Part shown: positions 1 to 7,130 of the stretch, in pieces
How positions within the stretch are numbered: the first letter of the stretch is position 1
Layout: each line of letters begins with the position of its first letter
From: an uncultured Bacteroidales bacterium
GTDB lineage: Bacteria; Bacteroidota; Bacteroidia; Bacteroidales; UBA932
Direction: 5' to 3'
Assembly (NCBI GenBank): GCA_946617545.1
Contig: CAMOKK010000018.1
Coordinates: 1 to 13,303, forward strand
Length of the DNA stretch: 13,303 nt
The notes under the pieces: generated by a model
Told to the model about the DNA's origin: nothing
Seen by the model: the letters and a program-made list of their open reading frames with translations, nothing else
Databases searched by the model: none
Position numbers and translations under genes: made by a program

Positions 1-1583
1 GCGCCCGTGGAAGGCTCTCCATTGAGGACTTCTTCGGCCACGCGGCCGCCCAGGAGCATGCTCATCTGGTCCAGCATCACGCTCTTGGACCAGTTCTTGC
101 GCTCTTCCGGCAGGCTCCAGGTGAGCCCCAGGGCCTTTCCGCGAGGGATAATGCTCACTTTGAACACAGGGTCTGCATACGGGAGCAGCCAGCCCACCAG
201 GGCGTGACCGGCCTCATGATAGGCGGTGGTGCGCTTCTCGGCCGGGGTCATGATGGTGTTGGACTTGCGCTCCAGGCCGCCGATAATGCGGTCTACGGCA
301 TCCAGGAAGTCCTGCTGCTGTACTTTCTCGTGGCCCCGGCGGGCGGCGGTAAGGGCCGCCTCGTTGCACACGTTGGCAATGTCGGCCCCGGAGAAGCCGG
401 GGGTATGCTTGGCCATGAAGGCTACGTCAAAGTCTTCTCCCAGCTTGATGTCCCTCAGGTGTACCTTGAAGATTTCCTCCCGCTCCTTGAGCTCCGGCAG
501 TTCCACGTGAATCTGGCGGTCAAAACGGCCGGCACGCATGAGGGCCTTGTCCAGAATGTCGGCCCGGTTGGTGGCTGCCAGTACAATGACACCGCTGTTG
601 GTGCCAAAGCCGTCCATTTCCGTAAGCAGCTGATTCAGGGTGTTTTCACGCTCGTCATTGGAAGAAAAGCCTCCGTTCTTGGCACGGGCCCGGCCCACGG
701 CGTCAATCTCGTCAATAAAGACGATGCAGGGGGCTTTCTCCTTGGCCTGACGGAAGAGGTCTCTCACGCGGGAGGCGCCTACGCCCACGAACATTTCCAC
801 GAAGTCGGAGCCGGAGATGGAGAAGAAGGGCACGTCGGCCTCCCCTGCCACGGCCTTGGCCAGCAGGGTCTTGCCCGTTCCGGGAGGGCCTACCAGCAGG
901 GCGCCCTTGGGGATTTTGCCGCCCAGGGCGGTGTATTTCTGGGGATTGCGGAGGAAATCCACAATCTCCATCACTTCTTCCTTGGCTCCGTACAGGCCGG
1001 CCACATCCTTGAAGGTGACCTTGACGTCTCCTTTCTCCGTCTCGCGGGCCGTGGATTTGCCTGCGCCGAAGGGATTGAAACCGCCTCCGCCGCCCATGTT
1101 GCCGGCACCGCGGTTCATTCCCCGGAACATCCATACCCAGAAAAGGATGAAGAGCAGCAGCGGGAAGGCCATCTGGAAGAGTTCTCCCCACATGTGGTCT
1201 TCATTGCGGATAATCACCTTGAACCGGCTTTCTACCGGAAGTTCTGCGTTAAGCGCTCCGAAATTGGTTTCAGGGTCAAATTTGGAAGATACCAGGAAAA
1301 AGAACTGGGGGGCGCGCTTGGGCACCACCCCGCCGCGGAATTTCTCCGTGTACTTGCCCAGTTTTTCCGGGCGCACCTTGATTTCTCCCTTGAAGTCGTT
1401 TCTTACGAAAACTATTTCCGCCACGTCTCCTTCCCGGATCATGGTCTGGACTTCCGCCCATTCAATCTTCTCCGGCGAGGCGCTGCGCTGGTTGTTCATC
1501 AGCAGATAGCCTATTCCCACCAGCAGCAGGAAGTACAGCCAGGAAAGGTTGAAGCGGAAGGTGAATTTTTTCTCTTTAGCCAT
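1..1583 (-). CDS. ftsH: ATP-dependent zinc metalloprotease FtsH (3' end outside window)
   Basis: FtsH is a hexameric inner-membrane AAA+ protease that unfolds and degrades misfolded membrane proteins and short-lived regulators. I translated 527 codons. A short cytoplasmic N-terminus is followed by TM1 (about residues 13-28), an extracytoplasmic domain and TM2 (about 135-154), then a glycine-rich linker. The AAA domain has Walker A GPPGTGKT (232-239), Walker B FIDEID (289-294) and a second region of homology, RAGRFDR (350-356). The protease zinc motif HEAGH is at 456-460. The visible part ends at GEPSTG (about 522-527), just before where the family places its third zinc ligand, Asp, so the rest lies left of position 1. 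The ATG at 1583 shares one base with the rsfS TAA stop (TAATG), which implies translational coupling. All key motifs seen are intact. Confidence 0.97.
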   Translation of the reverse strand, partial: MAKEKKFTFRFNLSWLYFLLLVGIGYLLMNNQRSASPEKIEWAEVQTMIREGDVAEIVFVRNDFKGEIKVRPEKLGKYTEKFRGGVVPKRAPQFFFLVSSKFDPETNFGALNAELPVESRFKVIIRNEDHMWGELFQMAFPLLLFILFWVWMFRGMNRGAGNMGGGGGFNPFGAGKSTARETEKGDVKVTFKDVAGLYGAKEEVMEIVDFLRNPQKYTALGGKIPKGALLVGPPGTGKTLLAKAVAGEADVPFFSISGSDFVEMFVGVGASRVRDLFRQAKEKAPCIVFIDEIDAVGRARAKNGGFSSNDERENTLNQLLTEMDGFGTNSGVIVLAATNRADILDKALMRAGRFDRQIHVELPELKEREEIFKVHLRDIKLGEDFDVAFMAKHTPGFSGADIANVCNEAALTAARRGHEKVQQQDFLDAVDRIIGGLERKSNTIMTPAEKRTTAYHEAGHALVGWLLPYADPVFKVSIIPRGKALGLTWSLPEERKNWSKSVMLDQMSMLLGGRVAEEVLNGEPSTG

Positions 1584-1957
1584 TATTCAGCCGTTTTTTT
1601 GGCAGGAGCCTTGCGCTCCTTGTATTCTTTGCGGGGAACATCGGCCCAGAGCTCTTCCAGCCGATAGAAGTCCCGGTATTCCTTGAGGAAAATGTGCACG
1701 ACGATGTTGCCGTAGTCCTGGATAATCCAGAAGTTGTTTCCCTCTCCCTGGGAGCGGTACAGGGTGTGCCCCTCCTCTTTCATCTTCTGGGCGATATTGT
1801 CTGCGATGGCACCCACCTGCGTGGTGTTGGAGCCGTCGCATACCATGAAGAAATCCGTGATGGCGCCGCCGATGCTCCTCAAGTCCAGGGATACCACGTT
1901 TTCCGCTTTCTTGTCAATCATCGCGTCGGCAATGAGCCGAAGGTCATGCGTAATCAT
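1583..1957 (-). CDS. rsfS: Ribosomal silencing factor RsfS (Iojap/DUF143 family)
   Basis: The 124-residue product is the usual size for RsfS. Members of this family bind ribosomal protein L14 on the large subunit and block subunit joining when nutrients are scarce. Family landmarks are visible: [10 protein letters not shown] (about residues 34-43), then [14 protein letters not shown], and [12 protein letters not shown] near the C-terminus, followed by a short lysine-rich tail. The ATG at 1957 is the first in frame and lies 40 bases after a perfect -7 promoter box. rsfS comes first in a two-gene unit with ftsH, joined by a one-base stop/start overlap. The rsfS-ftsH order is, from memory, common in Bacteroidota. 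Confidence 0.95.
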   Translation of the reverse strand: MITHDLRLIADAMIDKKAENVVSLDLRSIGGAITDFFMVCDGSNTTQVGAIADNIAQKMKEEGHTLYRSQGEGNNFWIIQDYGNIVVHIFLKEYRDFYRLEELWADVPRKEYKERKAPAKKTAE

Positions 1958-1996
1958 TTAAGAGTCTGTTTTGTTGTAATTCAAGCTGTGTCTTAT

Positions 1997-2004
1997 CAAA
2001 AATA
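1997..2004 (-). promoter_or_regulatory. Putative promoter -7 box for rsfS-ftsH
   Basis: Read on the minus strand, the sequence is TATTTTTG, an exact match to the Bacteroidota -7 consensus TAnnTTTG. It ends 40 bases before the rsfS ATG, close to the spacing seen at lptD (39 bases). No good TTTG -33 box lies 19-21 bases upstream, so the match rests on the -7 box and its position. It coincides with the T-rich tail of the probable rpe terminator. Confidence 0.6.
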
Positions 2005-2035
2005 AAGCCATCGGGCGTTTCTGCCATTTTGGCAG
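1998..2035 (-). terminator. Probable terminator after rpe (two small hairpins and a T-rich tail)
   Basis: Just after the rpe stop, on the minus strand, there is a perfect 6-bp hairpin (CTGCCA, 3-nt loop, TGGCAG, at 2021-2035). A weaker stem follows: AAA-C-GCC, loop CGAT, GGC-TTT, with one bulged base, which runs into TTTATTTTT. The first stem lacks its own T-run, and the second is short but sits directly on the T-run. Together they are a plausible but not strong intrinsic terminator separating pepD-rpe from rsfS-ftsH. Confidence 0.45.
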
Positions 2036-2039
2036 GGAG

Positions 2040-2687
2040 TCAGCGACGCATGGCGGCTATGGCCTGCGCGGGGTCCGGAGCCTTGAAAACGGCACTTCCG
2101 GCCACCAGGATGCCGGCTCCGGCCTTTTTCACCGCTGCCGCATTTTCCGGGCCGATGCCCCCGTCCACCTCGATGGGAACTTCTTTCCTGCCGCGGCGGT
2201 CCAGCTCTGCGCGGACGGCGGCGATGCGTTCCAGGGATTCCGGGATGAACTTCTGCCCGCCGAAGCCGGCGAAAACGCTCATCAGAAGGACAAAATCGGC
2301 CTTGTCAAGGTAAGGGAAGATTTTCTGAACCGGACAGTCCGGATTAATGACGATGCCGGCCTTGACGCCCAAAGCCTGGATTTGCTCCAGGATGGCGCCG
2401 GATTCTTCCAGGGCGGCCTCGTAGTGGAAGCTGAGCATGGAAGCCCCCGCCTTGGCGAAGCGTTCCACGTATTTTTCCGGATGCACAATCATCAGATGCA
2501 CGTCCAAGGGCCTGCGGGCAGCCTTGGCAATGGCCTCCACCACCGGGAATCCGAAGGAGATGTTGGGCACGAAACTGCCGTCCATGATGTCCAGGTGGAA
2601 CAAATCGGCTTCCCGGTTCACCAGCTCAACGTCTTTTTCCAGATGAAGGAAATCGGCCGACAGGATGGAAGGGGCTATCTGAATCAT
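2040..2687 (-). CDS. rpe: Ribulose-phosphate 3-epimerase
   Basis: Rpe interconverts ribulose 5-phosphate and xylulose 5-phosphate in the cytosolic pentose phosphate pathway. The 215-residue product is full length for this TIM barrel. Visible motifs are APSILSADF at the N-terminus, HLDIMDGSFVPN (31-42), DVHLM (62-66) and EVDGGI (173-178). By family knowledge, His31, Asp33, His64 and Asp175 are the metal ligands, with the two Asp residues acting as acid/base pair. The loop usually written SVNPGFGGQ reads SVFAGFGGQ here (137-145). I chose the ATG at 2687 because it starts at the conserved N-terminus and forms an ATGA overlap with the pepD stop. An in-frame ATG at 2837 would add 50 residues unlike the family. 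It is the second gene of a pepD-rpe unit. Confidence 0.96.
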   Translation of the reverse strand: MIQIAPSILSADFLHLEKDVELVNREADLFHLDIMDGSFVPNISFGFPVVEAIAKAARRPLDVHLMIVHPEKYVERFAKAGASMLSFHYEAALEESGAILEQIQALGVKAGIVINPDCPVQKIFPYLDKADFVLLMSVFAGFGGQKFIPESLERIAAVRAELDRRGRKEVPIEVDGGIGPENAAAVKKAGAGILVAGSAVFKAPDPAQAIAAMRR

Positions 2688-4111
2688 GCAAAATGGGTTA
2701 CGATATCGCTCAGATGGGCCACGAACTTGTCTAAGGATGCCAGTTCCAGCTTTTCTCCGGGTGCATGCACGCCGCGAAGGGTGGGACCGAAGGAAATCAT
2801 GTCCAGGTCCGGGAATTTCTGAAGGAACAGGCCGCATTCCAGGCCGGCGTGGATGGCCTTCACCTCCGGCTCATGGCCGAAGAGTTTCTTGTAGGAGGCC
2901 ACCGTAACGTCCAGGATATGGGACTTGAGGTTGGGTTTCCAGCCGGGATACTCCCCGTGATGCTCTACGTCGAAGGAGCCCAGGAAGAAGGCGGCTTCCA
3001 CCTTCTGGGCCATGGCGTGAAGCTCGGACACTACCGAGCTGCGCTGGCTGGTGATGACGGTGAGGGTGTTGTCTTTGATGTGGGCTGCGGCCAGGTTGGT
3101 GGAGGTCTGCACCAGGCCGGGGATGTCGGAGGACATCTTTTCCACGCCGTGCGGGCAGGCCAGAAGGGTGGTAATCAGGTTGGCGGCATCCCCTTCCGCA
3201 ATGGCCTTCTCCCTTGCTTCAACGGCTTTGCAATGGGCTTTTACGCCGGGGTCCGAGACGGCGAATTCCTCTTGCAGTATCTTGGAGAAGGACTTGACGT
3301 CTTCCTCCATTTCCTGGAACTCGTCGGCCGGGACGGCAATCACGGCCTCTGCGTGGCGGCAGATGGCATTGGGCTTGTTGCCGCCTTCCAGGGAGATGAG
3401 CTGGTAGTCGTACTGCATTTCCGTGTAGAGGAAGCGGACCAGTTCCCGCAGGGCGTTGGCGCGTTCCTTGTTGATGTCGTCTCCGCTGTGGCCGCCCTGG
3501 GCGCCCGTGACGCTGATTTGGAGGGTTTTCCAGCCTTTTTTGACGGGCTCCCGCTCAAAGCTGAAGGTGGCGGTGGTGTCCATGCCTCCGGCGCAGCCTA
3601 CGAACATCTGCCCTTCGTCTTCCGAATCCAGGTTGATGAGCGTCTTTCCTTCAAAGAAGCCTTCCTTGAGGCCGAAGGCCCCGTCCATACCCGTCTCTTC
3701 CGAGATGGTGAACAGGCATTCCAGCTTGCCCATGGGCTCCTCGCTTTCCAGCAGGGCCAGGCAGGCGGCGATGCCAATCCCGTCATCGGCCCCCAGCGTG
3801 GTTTCCTTGGCTATCATCCAGCCATCCTCTATCACGAAGGGAATGGGCTGGGTATGGAAGTCGAAGTCAAAGTTGGGGGTTTTCTCGCAGACCATGTCCT
3901 GATGGGCCTGCAGCACCAGCGTGGGCACGTTTTCTTTTCCGGCCGATGCCGGCTTGATGATGAGCACGTTGCCCGTTTCGTCGGTTTTGCAGTCCAAATT
4001 CCGCTGGGCCGCAAACAGCTGCAGCCAGGCGGTCATTTTTTCTTCGTGGCCGGATTCCCGGGGAATGGCGGTAATTTCCTTGAATATTTTCAGGACGGAT
4101 TCGGAATTCAT
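2684..4111 (-). CDS. pepD: Aminoacyl-histidine dipeptidase PepD (M20 cytosolic non-specific dipeptidase)
   Basis: PepD is a cytosolic zinc dipeptidase that hydrolyses a broad range of unblocked dipeptides, including Xaa-His. The 475-residue product is close to the usual length of about 485. M20 metal-site motifs appear in order: LQAHQD (His70, Asp72), GADDG (108-111), ISEETG with the catalytic Glu pair (138-139), LDSEDEG (161-167), GGHSGDD in the dimerisation (lid) domain (206-212), and GVHAPGE near the end (His449, probable last metal ligand). The ATG at 4111 directly precedes the conserved N-terminus and lies 26 bases after a promoter match. It overlaps rpe by four bases (ATGA). I see no metabolic link between PepD and Rpe, so the pairing may reflect shared expression only. 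Confidence 0.96.
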   Translation of the reverse strand: MNSESVLKIFKEITAIPRESGHEEKMTAWLQLFAAQRNLDCKTDETGNVLIIKPASAGKENVPTLVLQAHQDMVCEKTPNFDFDFHTQPIPFVIEDGWMIAKETTLGADDGIGIAACLALLESEEPMGKLECLFTISEETGMDGAFGLKEGFFEGKTLINLDSEDEGQMFVGCAGGMDTTATFSFEREPVKKGWKTLQISVTGAQGGHSGDDINKERANALRELVRFLYTEMQYDYQLISLEGGNKPNAICRHAEAVIAVPADEFQEMEEDVKSFSKILQEEFAVSDPGVKAHCKAVEAREKAIAEGDAANLITTLLACPHGVEKMSSDIPGLVQTSTNLAAAHIKDNTLTVITSQRSSVVSELHAMAQKVEAAFFLGSFDVEHHGEYPGWKPNLKSHILDVTVASYKKLFGHEPEVKAIHAGLECGLFLQKFPDLDMISFGPTLRGVHAPGEKLELASLDKFVAHLSDIVTHFA

Positions 4112-4136
4112 AAGCGTATTTATTATATGTATCGTG

Positions 4137-4168
4137 TAAAGATAACGATAATTCCGCGAAATAGCAAA
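4137..4168 (-). promoter_or_regulatory. Putative promoter for pepD-rpe
   Basis: On the minus strand, TTTG (4168-4165), a 20-base spacer and TATCTTTA (4144-4137) fit the Bacteroidota pattern TTTG-N19-21-TAnnTTTG with one mismatch, the final A for G. The -7 box ends 26 bases before the pepD ATG. The -33 TTTG lies within the T-rich tail of the dnaA terminator, so the two signals abut. Confidence 0.65.
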
Positions 4169-4170
4169 AG

Positions 4171-4199
4171 AAAAAGCCCGGTTTCAAACCAGACTTTTT
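4171..4199 (-). terminator. Intrinsic terminator of dnaA
   Basis: On the minus strand, AAAAAG pairs with CTTTTT around an inner GGTT/AACC stem. Two G-T wobbles flank one C-G pair between these parts, and the loop has three bases. The hairpin is followed by CTTTTG. The 5' arm begins inside the TAA stop codon of dnaA, so the terminator starts without any spacer. The A-rich 5' arm means it may also work weakly in the other direction, but no gene approaches from that side. Confidence 0.75.
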
Positions 4200-5622
4200 A
4201 TTCTACGGTAACAACAATCATGTTCTCGATGTCCTCCACCCATTGACGGAAGAGCTTGTCCGTGGCCATGAGGTCCTGCACCGTATTGCAGGCATGGAGC
4301 ACCGTGGCATGGTCCTTTCCTCCGATTTGGGCGCCGATGGTACTGAGCGAGCAGTTCTGGATGAGGTTCCGGCACTCGTACATGGCTATCTGGCGGGCCT
4401 GTACAATCTGGCGCTTGCGGGAAGTGGAAAGCAGCATCTCCCGCGTGATGTTGAAGTACTCGCACACGCTGTCTATGACCAGACTTGTAGATACTTCCTT
4501 CTGCTCCTGCCCCACAATCTTTCCGCTGATGCTCTGGGCCAGTTCCACGTCTATGTTCCGGTGGCCCAGCGTGGCGTAGGCCACCAGGGAGGTGAGGGTT
4601 CCTTCCAGTTCGCGGAAGTTGGTCTTGATGCGGGAGGCCAGATAAGTAAGAACATCCTCGCTGAGGGCTACCCCTTCCCTGAGGGCCCTGGAACGGAGCA
4701 TCTCCAGGCGCGTGGCATAGTCCGGCTTCAAGAGTTCCACGGAGAGGCCCCATTTGAAACGGGACATCAGGCGGTCTTCGAAGTTCTGGAGGTCTGCCGG
4801 GGCGCGGTCGCTGGTGAAGATGAGCTGTTTTCCGTTCTGGTGCAGGTGGTTGAACACATTGAAGAACGTATGCTGGGTCCCCTGCCCTACCAGGTCCTGG
4901 ATATCGTCCACGATGAGGACGTCGATTCTTTGATAAAAAGCGATGAAATCCACAATCCGGTTACCCTGGACGGCATCCATGTACTGGGTCTTGAACTCGT
5001 GCCCGGTTACATAGAGGACCACCTTTTCCTGGAATTTCTCCTTGATGGCTATGCCGATGGCCTGTGCGATGTGCGTTTTGCCCAGGCCGGGGCCGCCAAA
5101 GAGGAACAGGGGGTTGAAGGGCGTTTTCCCGGGTGCCCGGGAGATGTTTTCCGCAGCGTTTACACCCAGTTTGTTGCACTCCCCTTCCACCAGGTTGGCG
5201 AAGCAGTACTCCGGATTGAGCCGGGGATTGATCTTGAGCCGCTGCACCCCGGGGAAAACGAAGGGGCTGGGGCGGCCGGCCGGCTGGTAAGTGGGTACCG
5301 ATACGGCGTTGTTGGTGGGAACGGAACTCTGAGAGGCCGGGAGCACCATGCCTTCCTTGTTCTGGACCGGACGTACCAGGTAGAACAATTGGGCATCGGC
5401 CCCGATGGCACGCCTGATGGTGAGTCTCAGAAGGTCTTTATAGGCTTCCTCTATATATTGGCGGAAGAAATCCGAAGGAACTTCCAGCGTGAGGTGAGCT
5501 CCCGCCAGGGACACCGGCCGGATGGGCTTGAACCAGGTATTGAACTGCTGCGGATCAATGTTGTTCTCAATGATCTGCAGACAGTTGTTCCATACCGCAA
5601 TATGTCTTTCCTGGTCTGTCAT
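4198..5622 (-). CDS. dnaA: Chromosomal replication initiator protein DnaA
   Basis: DnaA binds DnaA boxes, oligomerises with ATP, opens the origin and helps load the helicase. The 474-residue product has all four domains. Domain I is at about residues 1-85, with the typical W-x19-FNTWF spacing. Domain II is a proline-rich linker (about 90-130). Domain III is the AAA+ domain, with Walker A GGPGLGKTH (176-184), Walker B LIVDDIQ (236-242), a sensor region FTSDRAP (269-275) and the putative arginine finger segment RLMSRFKWGL (284-293). Domain IV carries the DNA-binding signature GGKDHATVLHA (434-444). The segment after Walker B reads DLVGQGTQ rather than the common FLAGKEKTQ, one residue shorter. 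The ATG at 5622 fits the family start. The gene stands alone, with its own terminator and a 285-bp AT-rich upstream region. Confidence 0.98.
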   Translation of the reverse strand: MTDQERHIAVWNNCLQIIENNIDPQQFNTWFKPIRPVSLAGAHLTLEVPSDFFRQYIEEAYKDLLRLTIRRAIGADAQLFYLVRPVQNKEGMVLPASQSSVPTNNAVSVPTYQPAGRPSPFVFPGVQRLKINPRLNPEYCFANLVEGECNKLGVNAAENISRAPGKTPFNPLFLFGGPGLGKTHIAQAIGIAIKEKFQEKVVLYVTGHEFKTQYMDAVQGNRIVDFIAFYQRIDVLIVDDIQDLVGQGTQHTFFNVFNHLHQNGKQLIFTSDRAPADLQNFEDRLMSRFKWGLSVELLKPDYATRLEMLRSRALREGVALSEDVLTYLASRIKTNFRELEGTLTSLVAYATLGHRNIDVELAQSISGKIVGQEQKEVSTSLVIDSVCEYFNITREMLLSTSRKRQIVQARQIAMYECRNLIQNCSLSTIGAQIGGKDHATVLHACNTVQDLMATDKLFRQWVEDIENMIVVTVE

Positions 5623-5668
5623 TCCGGGATTACAAAAAAATCAGAGTTGTCGTTTGCTAATTGTAATG

Positions 5669-5699
5669 CAAATATGGGGGAAAAATAATTGAAAAAAAA
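5669..5699 (-). promoter_or_regulatory. Weak candidate promoter for dnaA
   Basis: On the minus strand, TTTT (5699-5696), a 19-base spacer and CATATTTG (5676-5669) differ from TTTG-N19-TAnnTTTG by one base in each box. The -7 box ends 47 bases before the dnaA ATG, similar to the other leaders here. It overlaps the TTTGC/GCAAA inverted repeat (5653-5672), which could be an operator. This is the best of several imperfect matches in the gap. Confidence 0.35.
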
Positions 5700-5835
5700 T
5701 CCCGCCCTCTATTGTTTTTGAATTTTTTTATCTTAATATTAGAAACGGCATCCGCTTATTCTTTGTTTTTGCAAATAACTGAAATATAGTATTTTACAAA
5801 AGCGAATATCCATTCCAACAGCGCTGCATAATTTT

Positions 5836-5860
5836 CTTATTTAGAAAAGTTCAAAATAAG
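5836..5860. repeat. Inverted repeat CTTATTT-N11-AAATAAG
   Basis: A perfect 7-bp inverted repeat with an 11-base spacer lies about 50 bp past the amidase stop codon. Its arms contain only A-T pairs apart from one G-C pair, and no T-run follows on the minus strand, so it is a poor terminator. It could be a regulator site upstream of dnaA or chance in AT-rich DNA. A second small repeat, TTAAAC-ctt-GTTTAA, lies at 5872-5886. Confidence 0.35.
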
Positions 5861-5907
5861 TAAGATGCGGATTAAACCTTGTTTAAGCCCCTTGCAGGCA
5901 AGAAAAA

Positions 5908-7101
5908 TCAACGAATGGGGGTGGTGATTCCGTCCTCAATTTTTACGATATAGCCGTCCTTGAATTTTTTCTGTACCTTGGGAAAAATTCTCTTCACTTC
6001 CTGGAGGGAGCCGGAGGTGCAGATGACATACTTCTTTATTTTCCCCGCCGGAATCACGGTGGGCTTGTATCCCTGGAAGAAGGGGTCTGAGGAGGGCATG
6101 TCCTTGCCGACAGCCAGCACCTGGATGCCATAGACTACGCCGCCCTGCTCCGGAATGGGTTCGGCGGCAGGCTCCGTGGCGGGCTGCTCTTCCGGGACGG
6201 TTTCCGGGGATGGAGCTTCGGCGGGTGCGGCGGAGGCCGCAGCCACTCCGTCATATCGGCCTTTGAAGGCCTTGAAGGCCTCGAAGATGCCCTGGGCTAT
6301 CCCTTCCCTCCCCTTCTCGCTTCTCATGGCGGCCAGGTCTGCCGGATTGGTCATGAAACCCACCTCGATGAGGACGGCGGGCATGGCCGTGCGCCAAAGC
6401 ACCCAGAAAGGGTCTTGGGAGATGCCTCGGGAATACTTGATGGGTCCCTGCTGCCTGAGCCCCTGCTCCACGTCCTCCGCAAAAGCCAGGCTCTGGCTCA
6501 GGTGGGCGTTCTGCATGAGGGAGAATATAATATAGGACTGAGGGTCGTCCGGGTTGAAGCCCTGGTATTTGGTCTCGTAATTGTCTTCCAGCATAATCAC
6601 GGAGTTCTCCCGCTTTACCAGGTCCAGGTTCTTGGAATAGAGGTCGTTGTCCTTGCGGGCGCTCTGGCCCAGACAGTGGATGGAAAAACCGTGGGCCGAT
6701 GTTCCCCTGGCCACGGAGTTCACGTGGATGGAGATAAAGAGGTTGGCCCCCGCCTTGTTGGCGATGACGGCGCGGTTCTCCAGTTCTACGAACTTGTCCG
6801 ACGTGCGGGTCATTTTCACCGTCACGTCCGGGTAGGAGGCCGATATTTTCTGGGCCAGCCTTTTGGCGATATCCAGCGTGATGTTCTTCTCGAAGGTCTT
6901 TTTGTCGCGGCTGACGCAGCCGGCGTCCTTCCCGCCATGCCCTGCGTCGATGACCACCGTCTTCAATTGCAGCACGGGATTATCTCCCTGTGCGTCTGCG
7001 GGCACGGGGATTGCAAGTAAAAGGGCGGCGACGACGGGAATAAGCCCGCGTTTTTTGATTATTCTGGAATTAATCGTACTTTTGTAAATTATATTTTGCA
7101 C
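5908..7101 (-). CDS. N-acetylmuramoyl-L-alanine amidase (Amidase_3) with SPOR-like C-terminus
   Basis: This zinc enzyme cuts the bond between N-acetylmuramic acid and L-Ala in peptidoglycan, typically during cell separation or remodelling. From the GTG at 7101 it has 397 residues. A signal peptide has the basic KKR at 16-18, then a hydrophobic stretch, and likely cleaves after ADA (37). The catalytic domain shows DAGHGG (His55), Glu71, SIHVN (His126) and LIEVGF (Glu246). An Ala/Pro/Glu-rich linker (285-320) leads to a SPOR-like domain (about 323-391), which in this family binds septal glycan. The start is uncertain. GTG 7101 overlaps a perfect -7 box, whereas an ATA at 7062 would give a clean MIKKRG-type signal peptide 39 bases after that box (384 residues). 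An ATG at 7146 would overlap lptD. The gene lies divergent from lptD. Confidence 0.92.
   Translation of the reverse strand: MQNIIYKSTINSRIIKKRGLIPVVAALLLAIPVPADAQGDNPVLQLKTVVIDAGHGGKDAGCVSRDKKTFEKNITLDIAKRLAQKISASYPDVTVKMTRTSDKFVELENRAVIANKAGANLFISIHVNSVARGTSAHGFSIHCLGQSARKDNDLYSKNLDLVKRENSVIMLEDNYETKYQGFNPDDPQSYIIFSLMQNAHLSQSLAFAEDVEQGLRQQGPIKYSRGISQDPFWVLWRTAMPAVLIEVGFMTNPADLAAMRSEKGREGIAQGIFEAFKAFKGRYDGVAAASAAPAEAPSPETVPEEQPATEPAAEPIPEQGGVVYGIQVLAVGKDMPSSDPFFQGYKPTVIPAGKIKKYVICTSGSLQEVKRIFPKVQKKFKDGYIVKIEDGITTPIR
7054..7084 (+). promoter_or_regulatory. Promoter for lptD
   Basis: TTTG (7054-7057), a 19-base spacer and TACTTTTG (7077-7084) match the Bacteroidota promoter consensus exactly in both boxes and in spacing. 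The -7 box ends 39 bases before the lptD ATG. The whole element lies inside the 5' end of the divergent amidase gene, over its signal-peptide codons. It is the best promoter match in the window. Confidence 0.8.
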
Positions 7102-7130
7102 AAAATTAGCAAAAATTATTGAATGGCAAG
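7101..7130 (-). promoter_or_regulatory. Putative promoter for the amidase gene
   Basis: On the minus strand, TAATTTTG (7108-7101) is an exact -7 match. Eighteen bases upstream is CTTG (7130-7127), an imperfect -33 box at slightly short spacing. It faces the lptD promoter, and both transcripts would start within a few bases of each other near 7090-7096. The -33 box falls inside the first codons of lptD. The last G of the -7 box is also the first base of the in-frame GTG, so a transcript from here would not include that GTG. Confidence 0.5.

Larger units (their letters stand above)
5623..5907. other. AT-rich intergenic region between amidase and dnaA
   Basis: This is the longest gap in the window. 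By direct count 71 of 240 bases (5641-5880) are G or C, about 30 percent, against clearly GC-rich genes on both sides. It must hold the amidase transcript end and the dnaA promoter. I see A/T-tracts (5634-5640, 5692-5699, 5723-5729), short inverted repeats such as TTTGC/GCAAA (5653-5672), and no plausible ORF or RNA gene. I found no TTATCCACA-like DnaA box, so I do not call it oriC, although the AT-richness next to dnaA leaves that possible. No canonical terminator is evident for the amidase. Confidence 0.6.

Noticed and set aside
2688..2837. Upstream extension of rpe to an ATG at 2837
   Set aside because: The added residues are unlike Rpe and lie within pepD; the ATGA overlap at 2687 and the conserved N-terminus fix the start.
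204..5688. Long plus-strand open frames opposite ftsH, pepD and dnaA (each about 480-490 codons), and a similar minus-strand frame opposite rho
   Set aside because: Each is codon-aligned with a clear conserved gene on the other strand and encodes no recognisable motif; codon bias explains them.
5836..5860. CTTATTT/AAATAAG repeat as the amidase terminator
   Set aside because: The stem is almost all A-T pairs and is not followed by a T-run on the minus strand, so it does not qualify as an intrinsic terminator.
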